Positions 20,109 to 30,929 of a DNA stretch of 64,000 nt are shown piece by piece. The stretch is taken from assembly GCA_963575745.1 (NCBI GenBank), contig CAUYUJ010017804.1, forward strand, positions 284,930-348,929, given 5' to 3'. Position numbers and translations under genes: made by a program. Under the pieces are notes generated by a model. The model ran no database searches. It saw only the letters and a program-made list of their open reading frames with translations, and was not told the DNA's origin. The stretch's first letter is position 1. The number at the start of each line of letters is the position of its first letter. This DNA comes from Prorocentrum cordatum (lineage: Eukaryota; Sar; Dinophyceae; Prorocentrales; Prorocentraceae).

Positions 20109-20906
20109 GTCCCCGTCGGGGGGCGGGAAGACCGAGCTCAGACCGGGAAGCGGTCGTGATGCTTTCGATGTCCGCCGCGTGTCCTGGAGTTCGGCCAGGG
20201 CTCACGGACTGAGACAAATCGATCCGCTGGAGGTCTGGAAGCCCAGGCAGGAGGCAAGATCCTGCGCAAGAGCTGAGCCAGCTTCGCGCGCACAACTCAG
20301 AAATAGGGGACTGTGAAACTGCGCCAGCGCACCGAGGCTGCCCGGGAGACGCTGGGCCAAGACGAAGAAGGGATGTGGGGGACCTGAGAAACTGGGACCT
20401 GAGAAACAGAGGCTCCAGTCTTGGAGGCTTGCAAATTGTTGCCAACACCAAAACACTGGGATTTTCTCCCACAGGGGAAGATGATGACATATTCTGTGCT
20501 GGTGGAAATCTTTCGGTCACTTTAGAAGCCGGACTATTGCCATTGCCGAGATCGGGATCATCTCCCCCTGGTGGAAGCAACCGCCGATACCAGTCTTGGA
20601 CCAACCTCTGTGCCTCCGGCAGCCGCCAGGCCGCTCGACGATGCTGGAAGTGACCACGCGCGCGCGGGAGCAACTGCTCGACGCTGGTGGCCTCCACAGG
20701 GTCAAAGACGGCGGGGAGCGCGGGGAGGGGCGATGATAAAGGGGTCCAGGGAGACACACGAAAATAGGCACACATCACAGGATCGCCACCATTTCCCATC
20801 ATGTGGTGTTTGGTACTCGTTTTTAAGAGACAGCGCCACGCGTCCACTCCCCCCTTCCTCCTCCCCCTCCTCCCTCCTCCCATTCCTGCCTCTGCTCTCC
20901 GCATGT
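20109..20906. repeat. CR-4 right block copy 2 within unassigned DNA
   Basis: At 20505-20595 AATCTTTCGGTCACTTTAGA, GCCGAGATCGGGATCATCTC and GTGGAAGCAACCGCCGATAC repeat the block at 11965-12050. The rest of the interval has no recognised gene; open frames on the minus strand (to ~21375) derive mostly from the 91-bp array beyond. Confidence 0.5.
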
Positions 20907-21655
20907 CCACCATTTCGGCACATCCCTCATACGTTTGTGGCCCCACAAGTAGCTCCACCGAAGGCCCCGGCGGCAGTGTCTGCATGCGTCCCCCCGCCAA
21001 TTTCGGCACACCCCTCACGAGGGCCGTGGCCCCATAGGGAGCTCCACCAGAGGCACCAGCAGCAGGGTCCGCATGCGTCTCTCTCCCCGCCCATTCCGGC
21101 ACACCTCTCACGAGGATCGTGGCCCAATAGGAAGCTCTACCGAAGGCCCCAGTGGCAGGAACCGCATGCGTCACCCCGCTCATTTCGCCACACCACTGAT
21201 GAGGATCGTGGCCCCATAGGGAGCTCCACCAGAGGCCCCAGCGGCAGGGTCCGCATGCGTCTCCCTCCCCGCCCATTTCGACACACACCTCACGAGGGTC
21301 GTGGCCCCATAGGGCGCTCCACCGAAGGCCCCAGTGGCAGTGTCCGCATTCGCCCCACTGCCCATGTCGACACACCCCTCACGAGGATCGTGGCCTCATA
21401 AGGAGCTCCACTGAGGGCCCCAGCGGCAGGATCCGCATGCCCCCCCTCCGCATTTGCACACCCCTCGCGAGGATCGTGGCCTCATTGGAAGCTCCACCGA
21501 CGGCCCAAGCGGCAGAGTCCACATGCTTTTCCCGCCCAGTTCGGCACACTCCTCACGAGGATCGTGGCCCCATAGTGAGCCATGCGTCCCCTTGCCCATT
21601 TCGGCACACCCATCACGAGGGTCGTGGCCCCATCGGGAGTCCCACCGAAAACGGT
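20907..21655 (+). repeat. 91-bp satellite array (~9 copies)
   Basis: ATTTCGGCACACCCCTCACG-type landmarks recur near 20909, 20999, 21091, 21181, 21272, 21362, 21450, 21538 and 21597. Each monomer contains CGTGGCCCCATAGGGAGCTC, CACCGAAGGCCCCAG and GGCAGNGTCCGCATGCG. The eighth unit is shortened to ~60 bp. Long open frames on both strands result from the repeat and are not called genes. Confidence 0.92.
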
Positions 21656-21788
21656 ACTCACAACGCGGCAATCACAACTGCATATGGTTGGGCCCTTCGC
21701 CAGGATCTCCAGTTTTTACATCTGTTCAGGATGCTTGTATTTCCCTCCGTTTGCCACATTTCCCGATCTTGTCCTGGGAATCGACGTT

Positions 21789-21878
21789 TGTGTGTGTGTG
21801 TGAATGTGTGTGTGTGTGTGTGTGTGTGTGGGGGGGTGTGGATGTGTGTGGGTGTGTGTGGGTGTGTGTGTGTGCGCC
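21789..21878 (+). repeat. GT microsatellite
   Basis: TGTGTG runs interrupted by GAATG, a G7 run and GGATGTG. Positions 21656-21788 and 21879-22129 hold nothing recognisable. Confidence 0.93.
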
Positions 21879-22129
21879 GATGTGTCCTTCCTGAGTAGAG
21901 CCCGCCTCTCAGGGGCCCGGATCTGGCCGACGGGATCTCGCCCTCGGTGAAATGAACCGTGAGGTGCTGGAGCGCACGGCGTGGGTTGCTGAAGCGCAGC
22001 TAGGAAGGGACGCAGGGAGTAGCAGGGTACGGCCGCAGCCGCGCGGCGCAGACATGTGTCATACTTTTGTATACTTACTTGCGCTGCGTACCTAAACAGA
22101 TCCAAGTCCACATCTGTTTCTACCTCTTG

Positions 22130-23330
22130 CTATCCATTCGTTGTCCCCAGATCAAGTCCTCCTCCTCCTCCTCCTCCTCCTCCTCCTCCTCCTCCTCCGC
22201 CCAGCGCCGCGGCGTCCTCTGGCCGCCCGCTGGGCGGAGCAGCGCTGGCGAGCCCCGTCGGCCTTGCCTCCGCGGCGCTGGCGCCAGCCTGTACTGTGGC
22301 CGGCCGCGCAGCCGCGGGCGCGGCAGCCGCCCGCCAGGACCTGGCGTGGGCGGCGGTCAGCACCGCATCCGCGGCGCGCCATTGCAGCACGGTGTCGACG
22401 GCCGCCTGCTGGAGCTCGCGGATGGCCGCGGAACGCCCCGCGTCGTCAGCGGGGGCCAACCACTTGGCGAGGGCCGCCGCTTCCTCGCCCAGCCGCCCGT
22501 GGTCCTGCAGGCACAAGCGGACGACGAGCTCGCTACTTCCGCTCGCTGCAGCCGCGGCAGCCCCGTCCCTCCTCGCAGCCTCGAGCGCCAGGGCGTCCTG
22601 GGAAGCCGCGCTGGCGACCGCGAGGTCAACCAAGAGCGGTTCAGCGGCGCCTGACGCGTGGATCACGAGGTCCCTGCGCGCCTCAAGGCTCTGCGGCAAT
22701 GCGCGCGGGAGCAGCACCTCGCGGTGCACGGAGAAGCCCTGCGCCTCGCACCATTCCGCGAGCACTGCGCATCCCGCGCCGTGCCGGCGGACGAGCCAGC
22801 CGCCGACCGCGCAGCCCCGCGCGTGCCTGTCCTCTGGGTCGACTGGCGCGCTACAGACCCCGCAATGGGGGTGGCGGTGCTGGAAGACACCCGTGCAGCC
22901 TGGCAGGTCGAGGTTCAGACGAACCCCATTGCGATGCCGAACTGCGCGTTGCTGAGGCAGTGGCGCACTCGCGTGGGGGCCTGCAGCCAGCCGTTCGCCT
23001 CGGGCCTTCCTGCCGAGCGCAAGGCGGCCGCCGCGGTGTCGCTGCTAGTCCTTCGTCGCCCACCTGGGCCGTAGACTCCCCCAGCGCCTCCTGCAGCGTG
23101 GCCGTGGCCGCAGGGAGGCAGCGCCGCGCCCAGGGGCTGAGGGCGGCCAGGGCGTTGACGTCCGTCAGTCCCAGCCGACGCAGGCAGTGCGGCAGGCTGT
23201 GGTGCCAGGAAGCGGCGTGGGCGGCTGGCGCGGTCAGCTCCACGCTCTGGAACCCAGCGCCGCCGTCCTTCCCTACGAGGAAAAGCTGCTTGCCCGCCGT
23301 GCCGCTCAGCTGTGATCCGAGAGCTCGCCC
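22130..23330 (-). mobile_element. LINE-D: 3' end of an RT polyprotein with nuclease-like C-terminus
   Basis: Minus strand. The first part, at about 23290-23060, reads GGAGFQSVELTAPAAHAASW and HSLPHCLRRLGLTDVNALAA, the post-palm region of dinoflagellate RT polyproteins. After a frame change, CSAPVDPEDRHARGCAVGGW (about 22868-22809) gives a Cys/His cluster of the type preceding the last domain. That domain (22765-22130) reads EWCEAQGFSVHREVLLPR, ARRDLVIHAS and EPLLVDLAVASA: the Glu...Asp...Asp spacing is compatible with a restriction-like (PD-D/E-x-K type) nuclease fold, though the final Lys is not evident. It ends in a Gly run encoded by the microsatellite at 22156-22199. Everything upstream of the palm is missing. 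Confidence 0.7.
22156..22199 (+). repeat. CTC microsatellite at LINE-D 3' end
   Basis: CTC triplets over 44 bases, read as GGA (poly-Gly) at the C-terminus of LINE-D on the minus strand. Confidence 0.93.
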
Positions 23331-23869
23331 TTGAATTCGGCATTGGCTGCTGTAGCGCCGTCGCTCGAACAGAATCGGCCGGCAGCGACGATAGGGGCGA
23401 ATAGCCCATGGGCGGGCGTTGCACGTATTTGCCAAGGAGCCTCGCCGAAGACATGGACCACCGTCGGTGCCCCTGGATACCCAGAGATCCGATGTCTTGA
23501 CTTTGTCAGAGCGGGGTCCCCAAAAGTCTCGGCCCACTCCTAGGGACCGGCTTTTCACCCTAAATCGTCTTTTGGCGGCCCAGGGGCCCGGCAACGGCCT
23601 CTAGAGGCCGAAAATTACGAACAGCCTCCGTCTGATTTGTTCCCTGACTACGTTGGATCTCTGGGTACATGGTATCGCTCCCCCCTGGGCTGCACGCCCC
23701 TGTCGCCGCCTTCGAACCAGACGCTGGGGCGACAGCGACCACGGCGAGTTCCACCTGGACACTGGCCGTTGCATCTCTGAGGGTGCTGGAGATCGGCCGG
23801 GTACGTTGTGAAGGCCCCCCCCGCCGCCATCCCTCCCGCCCCCCCCAGACCGAGACCGGCGGGACGAGG
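23331..23869 (+). repeat. Dispersed repeat CR-5 copy 1 within unassigned DNA
   Basis: At about 23515-23625, GGGACCGGCTTTTCACCCTA, GGCCCGGCAACGGCC and AGAGGCCGAAAATTACGAAC parallel 49575-49660. The rest is GC-rich without recognised content. Confidence 0.6.
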
Positions 23870-24012
23870 GGGAGGAGGGGGAGGAAGAGGAGGAGGAGGA
23901 GGAGGAGGAGGAGGAGGAAGGAGGAGAGGGAGGAGGCTCGGGAAGGAGGGGAAGGAGGAGGGGGAGGAGGAGGAGGAGGAGGAGGAGGAGGAGGAGGAGG
24001 AGGAGGAGGAGG
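23870..24012 (+). repeat. GGA microsatellite at LINE-B 3' border
   Basis: Long GGA run with GGGGGA, AAG and CTC interruptions. In LINE-B orientation it is a CCT run that begins immediately after GAAAACATTATCC. Confidence 0.93.
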
Positions 24013-24091
24013 ATAATGTTTTCAAAATCAACAAGGACTCACAACAGCAATACTGGAATTGTAGTGATTCAAATCGTGATGCAAAACCGCC

Positions 24092-25110
24092 TCAAATGGT
24101 CAGGTCTTGAACACTTTCGGACTCCACCCGCAGACTAGAACTGTAGCTGGGATAGAAACCGCGCAGCAACCGTCGCCATATACACTTCTTTTGAAATTCC
24201 ATTTGTTGATAACACCTTCCTAGGAGGTTGGACGTTTTTAGGGACCCAGGACAAACAAAACAAGCGCAACGGGGGTCAATGTGCAGCGTCTCACCGCTGT
24301 TGCACGGCAGAACGACCCCAAAGTGGCCGTTCCTCTCCATATCCCCAGAGTCCCAATCCCCCCGCTGCCCAGAACAACCTCCAGTCGGGGGGGCGGAGCT
24401 GAGACCGAGAGGTCTTGAGACAAACGCTGCAACGCCAACGATTGGTTTTAAATTCCCATGCGTGCTGTGGGCGGTCAGGGTGGCCTGATCGACCCCGCCC
24501 AGCTGGGGCAAGGAACTCAACGTCTTTGAGGTCCAGTCGCGGCCACTTAAAGAGCAGTGCCGCCGCGAGCTTACAAACCGTGTCAGCTATCAACAGCACC
24601 TCCTCAAGAGCTTGAGACTGGTCATCGGTCGCCACGGCGTGGAGTCGGACACCCGCCTTCGCGGCCTCATCGGCTTGGAAATTCCCTCTCCGAAAACTCA
24701 TCTCGCTCTCGGGGACCCCCTGCTCAACGAAGGACAGGTGGGCTTTGACTTTCTGCACAGACCTAATATGGTGTGAAACCCGCTGCCCGTGCAGGAGGAG
24801 CCCTGCATAAGGCCGCTGGTAGTTCAACTGGTCGCCCAGGGGTCGATTAGCCTGTACATACACATTCGAGCAATCTGTATACAAATCACTCGGGCCCTCT
24901 ATAACCTGGCTAGAACACCCGAAAACCGCGAACTCGCCTGCCTGAGAGGTCTGAGGCAAACCCGCAAAAACAATGCCGAAAGCTCGCCCCAGGAACCTGA
25001 AAGCCCGATCGAAAATCGCAAGACCCCCAGGCCGCCCTGTTCAGTTCTGGCACGACACATCTGGTACAACCGCCGTGCAAGAATAGTTCACCCATCACCG
25101 TGTTCTCCCC
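24092..25110 (-). pseudogene. LINE-B RNase H domain and Cys-rich tail (frameshifted)
   Basis: RNase H would remove the RNA template after first-strand synthesis. The first strand lies at the end of the RT frame as MGELFLHGGCTRCVVPELNR, where the family has Asp in place of this His. After a shift near 24950, the 24959-24291 frame continues: QTSQAGEFA (catalytic Glu region), SDLYTDCSNVYVQ (Asp), VKAHLS, GNFQADEAAKAG (last Asp) and WRCSVC. A further shift brings in HIDPRCACFVCPGS in the frame ending at 24092. So three of four acidic residues are visible but in two frames, and the first is His. Confidence 0.8.
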
Positions 25111-27552
25111 TCCCGTCACACCCTCCTCCCATTGCCGCACGGTCTTGCACTCCTTATCGGGCCTAGGCCAGAAGTCGCCAGGGTGGGGAAAGATAGCACG
25201 CGTGAGGAGGAGAAGGTCCTGGGGGTTGTCGGTGCCCATACCGCCCACATACTGCTGACACCTTTCTGAGACAATCTCGGCCCGCTCGTCAGCGCAGGCC
25301 TGGCAATGCCAGAGGCGGTGCAGCAGTGTGTCGGGCCCCTGTCCGCAACAGGGGCATACGACTGACTCCAACTGATACCCGAGACAACGCGCACGAACGC
25401 TCGCCCAGCTGGCATCGCATCCGGTAGCTCGCACAGCCGCCTTGCCAGACGGGGATACTTTACTGGAGCTGAGGGCCCGCTTGAGCACGTCGCAGCATAG
25501 CCCGGGGAACTCCAAGGCAAATTTTTGCGCGGCCAACCTCTCCAAGCTCCGAAGGACCGCGTGCCCGAGCAGAATCTCCAAAAGCCCCAGGCTAACCTCC
25601 GTCAAAGTCAGCTGCTCCCCGAAACCATTTTCCAGAGTGACCCAATGTATCAACTTCCACTGGATGCGCTTCAGGCTCAAAAACATCGCGGAGAAAGGCC
25701 CCGTGACATCTCTCCAAGAGGTCGAAGGCGGCGTCGAAGAACAAATCCGCACAGCTTCTCGGAGCTCTGCGAAGCTGAAGCACCACCGATAAGCACCTGG
25801 GCGGGCACACCAGAGTTCTTCGGCGTACCTGACGACGGGAGCCACCGCCGCAAGCCACGTGGGGTCGCCCTCCATAGTGAGGAGGCTTGTGAGCGACCTG
25901 CCTTTCAATCTTGGCCCATCGCAGAGCCAGCGTGCTGTCTGAGACGGTGCAACTCCCCATCCGAGATACCGTGGACCCATACACACCAGGGAGGGGCCCC
26001 GAAACCTATATTTTCTTGGCGTGGGACGTGATCTGTTTGTCATGACCGTCACCTTTCTCGCATTGGCCCTCAGGGTGGTCAAACGGAGTTTGAACTTGGA
26101 CTCGTGGGCGGCCTTCTTAACGTAAACTGTCCGACGTGACCTGCCAGCGGAGAAATCGATGCCCAGGTCGACCACGCTGTCGGCCAGAGGCCCTGAACGG
26201 CCCCCGAGAAAAAGCTGGAGCTGCCTGGCCACAACTCCGCCCGAGCACACAAGGTTGCCCTGGCTCGCCTTGGACAGGGAGATCGAGCAGCCGCACTCGG
26301 TGACTAAGGCCTGCTCCAATTGCCTGGAACCTTCCTTGATGCCAGAAAACACGCCCCCCGAGGTCCCCGCGGCATCCAGACCCGAGTCGTCAGTAAACTG
26401 CGCCAGGAAAACACCCCTGGGAAGCTGCAACCCACTAAGCGGCCCCAGGGGATACACCCTCACTAGAGAAGTGGCCATGGAGCAGCCTGCCACCACGCCT
26501 CGGCCGGCAAAGCAAGGCCCCGCGACGGCCGTAGCCATGCGAACGAAACGCCCACACCTGTAGGCAAAGAGACACAGCTGCGTGATAGGGGTGGGAAACC
26601 CGAACATCCTGGACTCCTCGGCCAAAAATTGGAGGGAGAAATGCTCGTATAATTTTGTCAGAACCCACAAAAGCATCACCGAAATCGCTCCTTTCCTCGT
26701 ACTGAGCTCAGCACGGCCAGCCTGCCGCCAGACCGTGTCGGCCGCTGACGCAAAGGAGCTGCCAGTGAAAAATACCCTAGCACTCCTAGCCTCCCACTCC
26801 GCCGCCAGATCACGTCTGCATTTCCAAAAAAAAAACCGAAACATGGCAACAAACAATCCGATAGGTCTGTATCCCCCCGACGCGCTGGATAGAAGCACCA
26901 CCTGTATGAACTGGAGCTGGCGCGGCAGGCTGGAGAGCGATTCGAAGATCGCGATAAAGAGACCCACCACCTGCAGAGCGGACTCGGAGAGCCACGAGTA
27001 GTGCCTCAGGTGAAACCCGTCTACCGCCTGGGCCGTAGACATCATGAAGGCAGCCGAAACCGACCTAACACGGTCGACCGAAGCCATCGGAAGGGGCTGG
27101 CAGGTGCCTTCAAACATACGTTCAGGAGCTTCCGAGGTGGCCTCCCAAAGTTTGGCCCACGCCGAGGCCTCGCTTTTCAAAAGGCTCAACGGGTCCGAGA
27201 TAACTAAGCCCCCCGCCGAGAGAGTGGTGGTGGGTTTCCAACCAGGGGCCTCCTTGGAAGCCAAGTGGGCGTTATTCTCACCTTCCTTCATTGCCGTGAG
27301 AAGCCAGTCTTTCCACCCGGCATCACCTTCGTGCCGCGCTTCCCCCTGGAGCTTGGCAGCATACTGCTGAGCCAGCTTCAGCAAGTCGTCGGCAGCCTCC
27401 AGCCACTCGCACTTGCTGATTTGAAACTCTGAGCAATCGTGGCACTCGACGGCCACAGGCAGGGCGCGGACGAGAGCCTGTATCGTGCTGAAGAAGTCAC
27501 TCAAGCCTTCCTCCCCGATGCTACTCACGCAAGAAGGGGCTCCAGAATGCAA
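24910..27552 (-). pseudogene. LINE-B reverse transcriptase (880-codon frame)
   Basis: The longest convincing coding frame in the window. Residues 1-200: linker. GGYRPIGLF (226-234) is the RPI fingers motif. Motif A lies at MLLWVLTKLYEHF (293-305), where the family has Trp-Asp-Leu; here the codon is GTT (Val) not GAT, so the first catalytic Asp is lost by one base. GVVAGCSMATSLVRVY (352-367) is motif B. QFTDDSGLDAAG (385-396) is motif C with both Asp intact. YLGWGVAPSQTARW (529-542) and the Cys/His cluster CPCCGQGPDTLLHRLWHC (733-750) follow. It ends within RNase H. An uninterrupted frame with a dead active site suggests fairly recent decay. The first codon of the frame is not a firm start. 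Confidence 0.88.
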
Positions 27553-27796
27553 CCCTAGGTCTTCTCCGCGTCCTGGGAACCTTCCCGGAACTCAATCTTC
27601 AAGTCCTGGAAACGATACGTGACCCACTTGCCCGCAAACAGCTTAGGGTGCCTGAAGGGGGGGGGGGGGCCTTGTCCTTGATGATGGGGGCCCAGTGCAA
27701 GTGCGGTGACTTGCTACGGGCACCATGGTAGGGCAGCGAAGTCTGAGCGAGGTCGCACAGCTCCCGTTTGGCAAGATTGGCCTACAAACCATAAGC

Positions 27797-28770
27797 TCAA
27801 TCTAGCATGTCCTGGGCCTCCGAGATGTTGCCCGAAAAGGCCGTCCCCAGACAACCCTCAGCAGCAGCGATAACCTGGTTCCAGTCTGGAGGCGCACGGC
27901 CAACTCCCATCGGCCTTTCCTTCGGAATCGGTGGCGGCATACGAAACGTCAGCGCACGCAGTTGTGAAAGCCGAGGATACAAATGGAGGTGAACAGGCTT
28001 GTGAGGCGTGAGCTGAGCAACCTGCGCGATGCTCGCCTCCGTGACGCCCTTCGCAATGCCCCCCAGCGGGAAAGAAAAAACAAAAAACATCCAGGAAACT
28101 CCAGCTCCCCAACGATCGGCAGGTCCACGAGCCCGTCGGTTTGATCAAGGACCCCTCCAACTTCTCAGGAAACCCCGCCTCCAAGAGGATCTCTGGCGCC
28201 ATGTTCCAGTCCCCCCCCCCAGGATAGCCTGATGCCTAGACATCTTCACAGCGGCCCCCGCGGTACTCAAACTGTCGAGATTACAACTAGTAAGACCTTC
28301 ACAGTCAAAGAGATAGGCGGACATAATCAGGAAGGGCGCGCCCCCTGGGAGCTGCGCAATCGCGCTGACCACCTCCCAGCATACAACGCGGAGCCCCATA
28401 TATGCTCATGCAGGCACAGGAAGTCCCTCGCGAGGACCCCGACACCGCCCGACGAACCTTCCCCTTGGCCAGCCACGGCAGGAGCTAAGATGGCCTTCCA
28501 ACCGTGCCGACTGCACCGCGATGTCGCCTCCTTCAAAGCCGTGGCCTTGACAATGTGGTGCTCCTGCAGAGAAATGATGTGTGCCGTTATATTGCTGAGC
28601 CATTCCTTGAACGAGTTCCAGCAAGTAGCGCTGCAGCTCTCAATGACCAGACCGAAACCTTCTGAACTGGGCGGCTCTGGGGGGCCTCCAGAAAGTCGAA
28701 AGAGCGAGCGGCTCCTATGAGACTCGGGACCCCTGGGCGACTCACAGCACAGGCAGCACTGAAATCGCAC
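27797..28770 (-). pseudogene. LINE-B APE-type endonuclease (at least four frames)
   Basis: Motifs in order: NITAHIISLQEHHIV (the QE metal-binding motif) and GVGVLARDFLCL in the 28770-28327 frame; GAPFLIMSAYLFDCEGL and NLDSLSTAGAA in the 28399-28145 frame; then, across the C-run at 28211-28220, WNMAPEILLEAGFPEKLEG in the 28202-27858 frame; finally TPHKPVHLHLY with RAPPDWNQVIAAA in the 28090-27797 frame, the SPH-PV-type end of the domain. With two G fewer in the homopolymer the sequence would read as the family's Leu-Gly-Gly-Asp-Trp-Asn. The domain is complete in motifs but thoroughly frameshifted. Confidence 0.82.
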
Positions 28771-28779
28771 AGGTGAGAA

Positions 28780-29490
28780 GGGGGGAGCTGCCTCCAGCAG
28801 GTCCCCCAGACGACGACCCCGAACAGCTCGAAGTCTCCCCCAGTGTCGTCGTCGAACTCAACGAACAGGATTCCGATGTAGATCCATCGCAAGGTGTGGG
28901 CGAGGAAGTAGCCCAGGATGCGGTAGGTGAACGAGCTCTCCTAGCCCCGCGCTGCAGAGAACGTTCGTCGTGAACCTGAGGTGCTGAAGTAGCCGTCGGC
29001 GCGCAGGCCGACCTCGGTGACAAAATCCGCCCAGCACCCGAGCCTGGAGAGACGCCCTCGCCTGCCCAACAGGTGCAAGGCTGCCGCCCAGAGCTTTCGC
29101 GCCCCCGACCGGCTGGGGCCATGGGGACGCGGCGCCCTCCGAAGGCCCCGGTGCCTGCAGACCGCCAACGGCGGCGGTCGCTCCCCCTCCATTATCCCAT
29201 TTGGGAGGGCCTCTGGCAACCGCGACGGCTGCCAAGGGTTGAAGGGGGGCCGCGGGGCCCCGCAGAGATGCCGGGGCCCTCCGCGACGCCGTCGCCGCTC
29301 CAGACGATGCCGAAGCAGCCGTAGTCGCCGCCGCCGAAGAGCAGGGAGGTGATGAAGTAGAATATGTACTGCTTCCCCATGGTCGAGACTGGAGCCCAGC
29401 CTTCACCACGTCGCAGCAGTTGAAGCGAACGCGGCACCCCTTAGAAGCTCGACGCGACCCTCCTCCACGCTTCAAGATACCTCTCACTGC
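28780..29490 (-). other. LINE-B region between ORF1-like part and endonuclease, unresolved
   Basis: Contains STMGKQYIFYFITSLLFGGG (about 29385-29325) and, in another frame, TLRWIYIGILFVEFDDDTGG and FELFGVVVWGTCWRQ (28893-28780). These hydrophobic stretches are protein-like but unlike LINE domains I know; they could be an ORF1 C-terminus or DNA inserted later. No function assigned. Confidence 0.3.
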
Positions 29491-29621
29491 GCTACCAACT
29501 CCGTGTCTGACTTTGCTCTCGTGCCAGCCGCCTCCATGGCAGCCTCAGCAGCCGCCGTGGCTGCCCTGGCCTTGCTCTTGAGCTTCTCGCTGTCAGACAC
29601 CGTCGCCGCTGCAGCCGACGC

Positions 29622-30278
29622 TCAGGGCGCCGCGGCCTGGGAGGCAGGCTCTGCTGGTCCCTGAGGTGGCGCGCCAGGATCCTCAGCCCCCCCCTGTCCA
29701 GCCTCGGTCGCCGTCTTCCGTTTCTTCTCAAGCCTCTGCTGCAGCGCCTGGTGCTCAGCCTGCAGCGCCGCGCCCTTCTGGCGGACCCCGCCGAAGAAGG
29801 TGCCCGCCATCTGCTTGAGCGTCTGGGGCCTCTGGTTCTTACGATTCTGAGCCTCGTCGCAAGTATCCTGCCCCAGCTCCTCGAACTGCTGGCAACCGAA
29901 GAGTCCGTCATCACCCAGCGCGAGGTTGCCGAACTCACCGTCCATGAGCTTCGACAGCGAGAGCTTGACGGGCTGAGCGGCACAGCTCGGCCGCGCACAC
30001 GTCAGCAGCAACCTCCGCACCGCCAGCTTGCACTCGGCTCCGGCCGCATCCAGCTCCGCAACCAACTGGCGCTGGGTCTCCACCTGCTCGAGCAAGTTGC
30101 CGAGCACCGCGTGCTCAGCCTCCAGCTTGCCCTTGGCCTTGCGAACTCTCGCGCGGGCCTTGATGGCACGAAGCTGGGCCGTCTTCTTGCCCTCGGCAGG
30201 CTTGCCGACCTGGTCAAGGAGCAGCTTGCACTTCTTCGCAGTGGGCTCGCCTCCAGATTTCTCAGCCATCTTGGCCAT
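29622..30278 (-). pseudogene. LINE-B coiled-coil ORF1-like frame
   Basis: 218 codons from an ATG at 30278, three bases after the stop of the upstream frame and in phase with it. A Lys/Arg/Ala/Glu-rich coiled-coil region (KKCKLLLDQVGKPAEGKKTA, then KLEAEHAVLGNLLEQVETQR, about residues 15-75) is followed by SKLMDGEFGNLALGDDGLFG and a second helix LQAEHQALQQRLEKKRKTA. Coiled coils upstream of the endonuclease are usual for the RNA-binding/assembly protein of LINEs. It ends Ala/Pro-rich at 29622. Confidence 0.6.
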
Positions 30279-30281
30279 GGA

Positions 30282-30929
30282 TCACAACTCCTCCTTGGAC
30301 AAAGAAGCGGGGGCTGAGGGCTGGGACTTGGCCTCGATGGCCGCTCGATACGTCTCGGCCCTCTCACTGTCACCCTTGGACTCGGCGAGCGCCGCCAAGG
30401 CCTGCATGGCGTCGCCCCCGGGGCCGGGAAGCGGCTTGCCGCCAGCGCCGCCAGCGCCGCGAGGAGGGCGATCGCGCGCCCGCGGCGGCATCGAGGCGCC
30501 GCCGTCGCGCTCCGTGCCGCAGCGCTTGCGCCAACGCCAGTTAGCCCGGTTCTTCGCACAACGGCAGTCTGGCTGAGAGCAGCGCCACAGCTCTCCGCCC
30601 TGTGAGCGACCACTGGCTGAGGGCGCCCGCGGCGCTGGCCTGGGCGGAGGCCCCGCGCGCGGCCCACCTTTGCCGCCGCCGCCAGCGCCCACGCTGGCGA
30701 GATGACCGTCGCCGTGGTGGTGACGCAGAAGCTGCCGAGCACGATGGACTGCGAGGGCCTGGCGCGCGCTGGCCCGCCGCCGCCGCAGACGCCTGCGCCG
30801 GGCGGGCAAGGACTGCCGATCGCGGCGGCCTCGGCCCGTCGCGTCGCCCTTCGCCCCTGGTGCAGAAGGCTGGGGGATCGGACAGACGGGCCCCCTGTGG
30901 CCCGCGGGCCCGAGCCAACCTTGAGCCAA
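30282..30929 (-). pseudogene. LINE-B zinc-finger N-terminal frame
   Basis: Open from inside the DinoSL to a TGA at 30282-30284. The first ATG is at about residue 147, so most of the frame may be read only if translation starts upstream at another codon. ELWRCSQPDCRC then NRANWRWRKRCGTE (115-140) resembles a Trp-x-Cys...Asn-x6-Cys-x2-Cys RanBP2-type finger, but the third Cys position is Arg (CGC). The end, ALAALAESKGDSERAETYRA, is helical. The phase is shared with the coiled-coil frame, so TGA may be a point mutation in one longer ORF. Confidence 0.5.

Noticed and set aside
20092-21375. 427-codon minus-strand frame
   Set aside because: Three quarters of it is the 91-bp satellite read as repeated GGAPYGATTLVR-like peptides.
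26529-26538. CCGTAGCCAT match to the start of DinoSL
   Set aside because: Ten bases inside the LINE-B RT coding sequence, then diverges; chance match.
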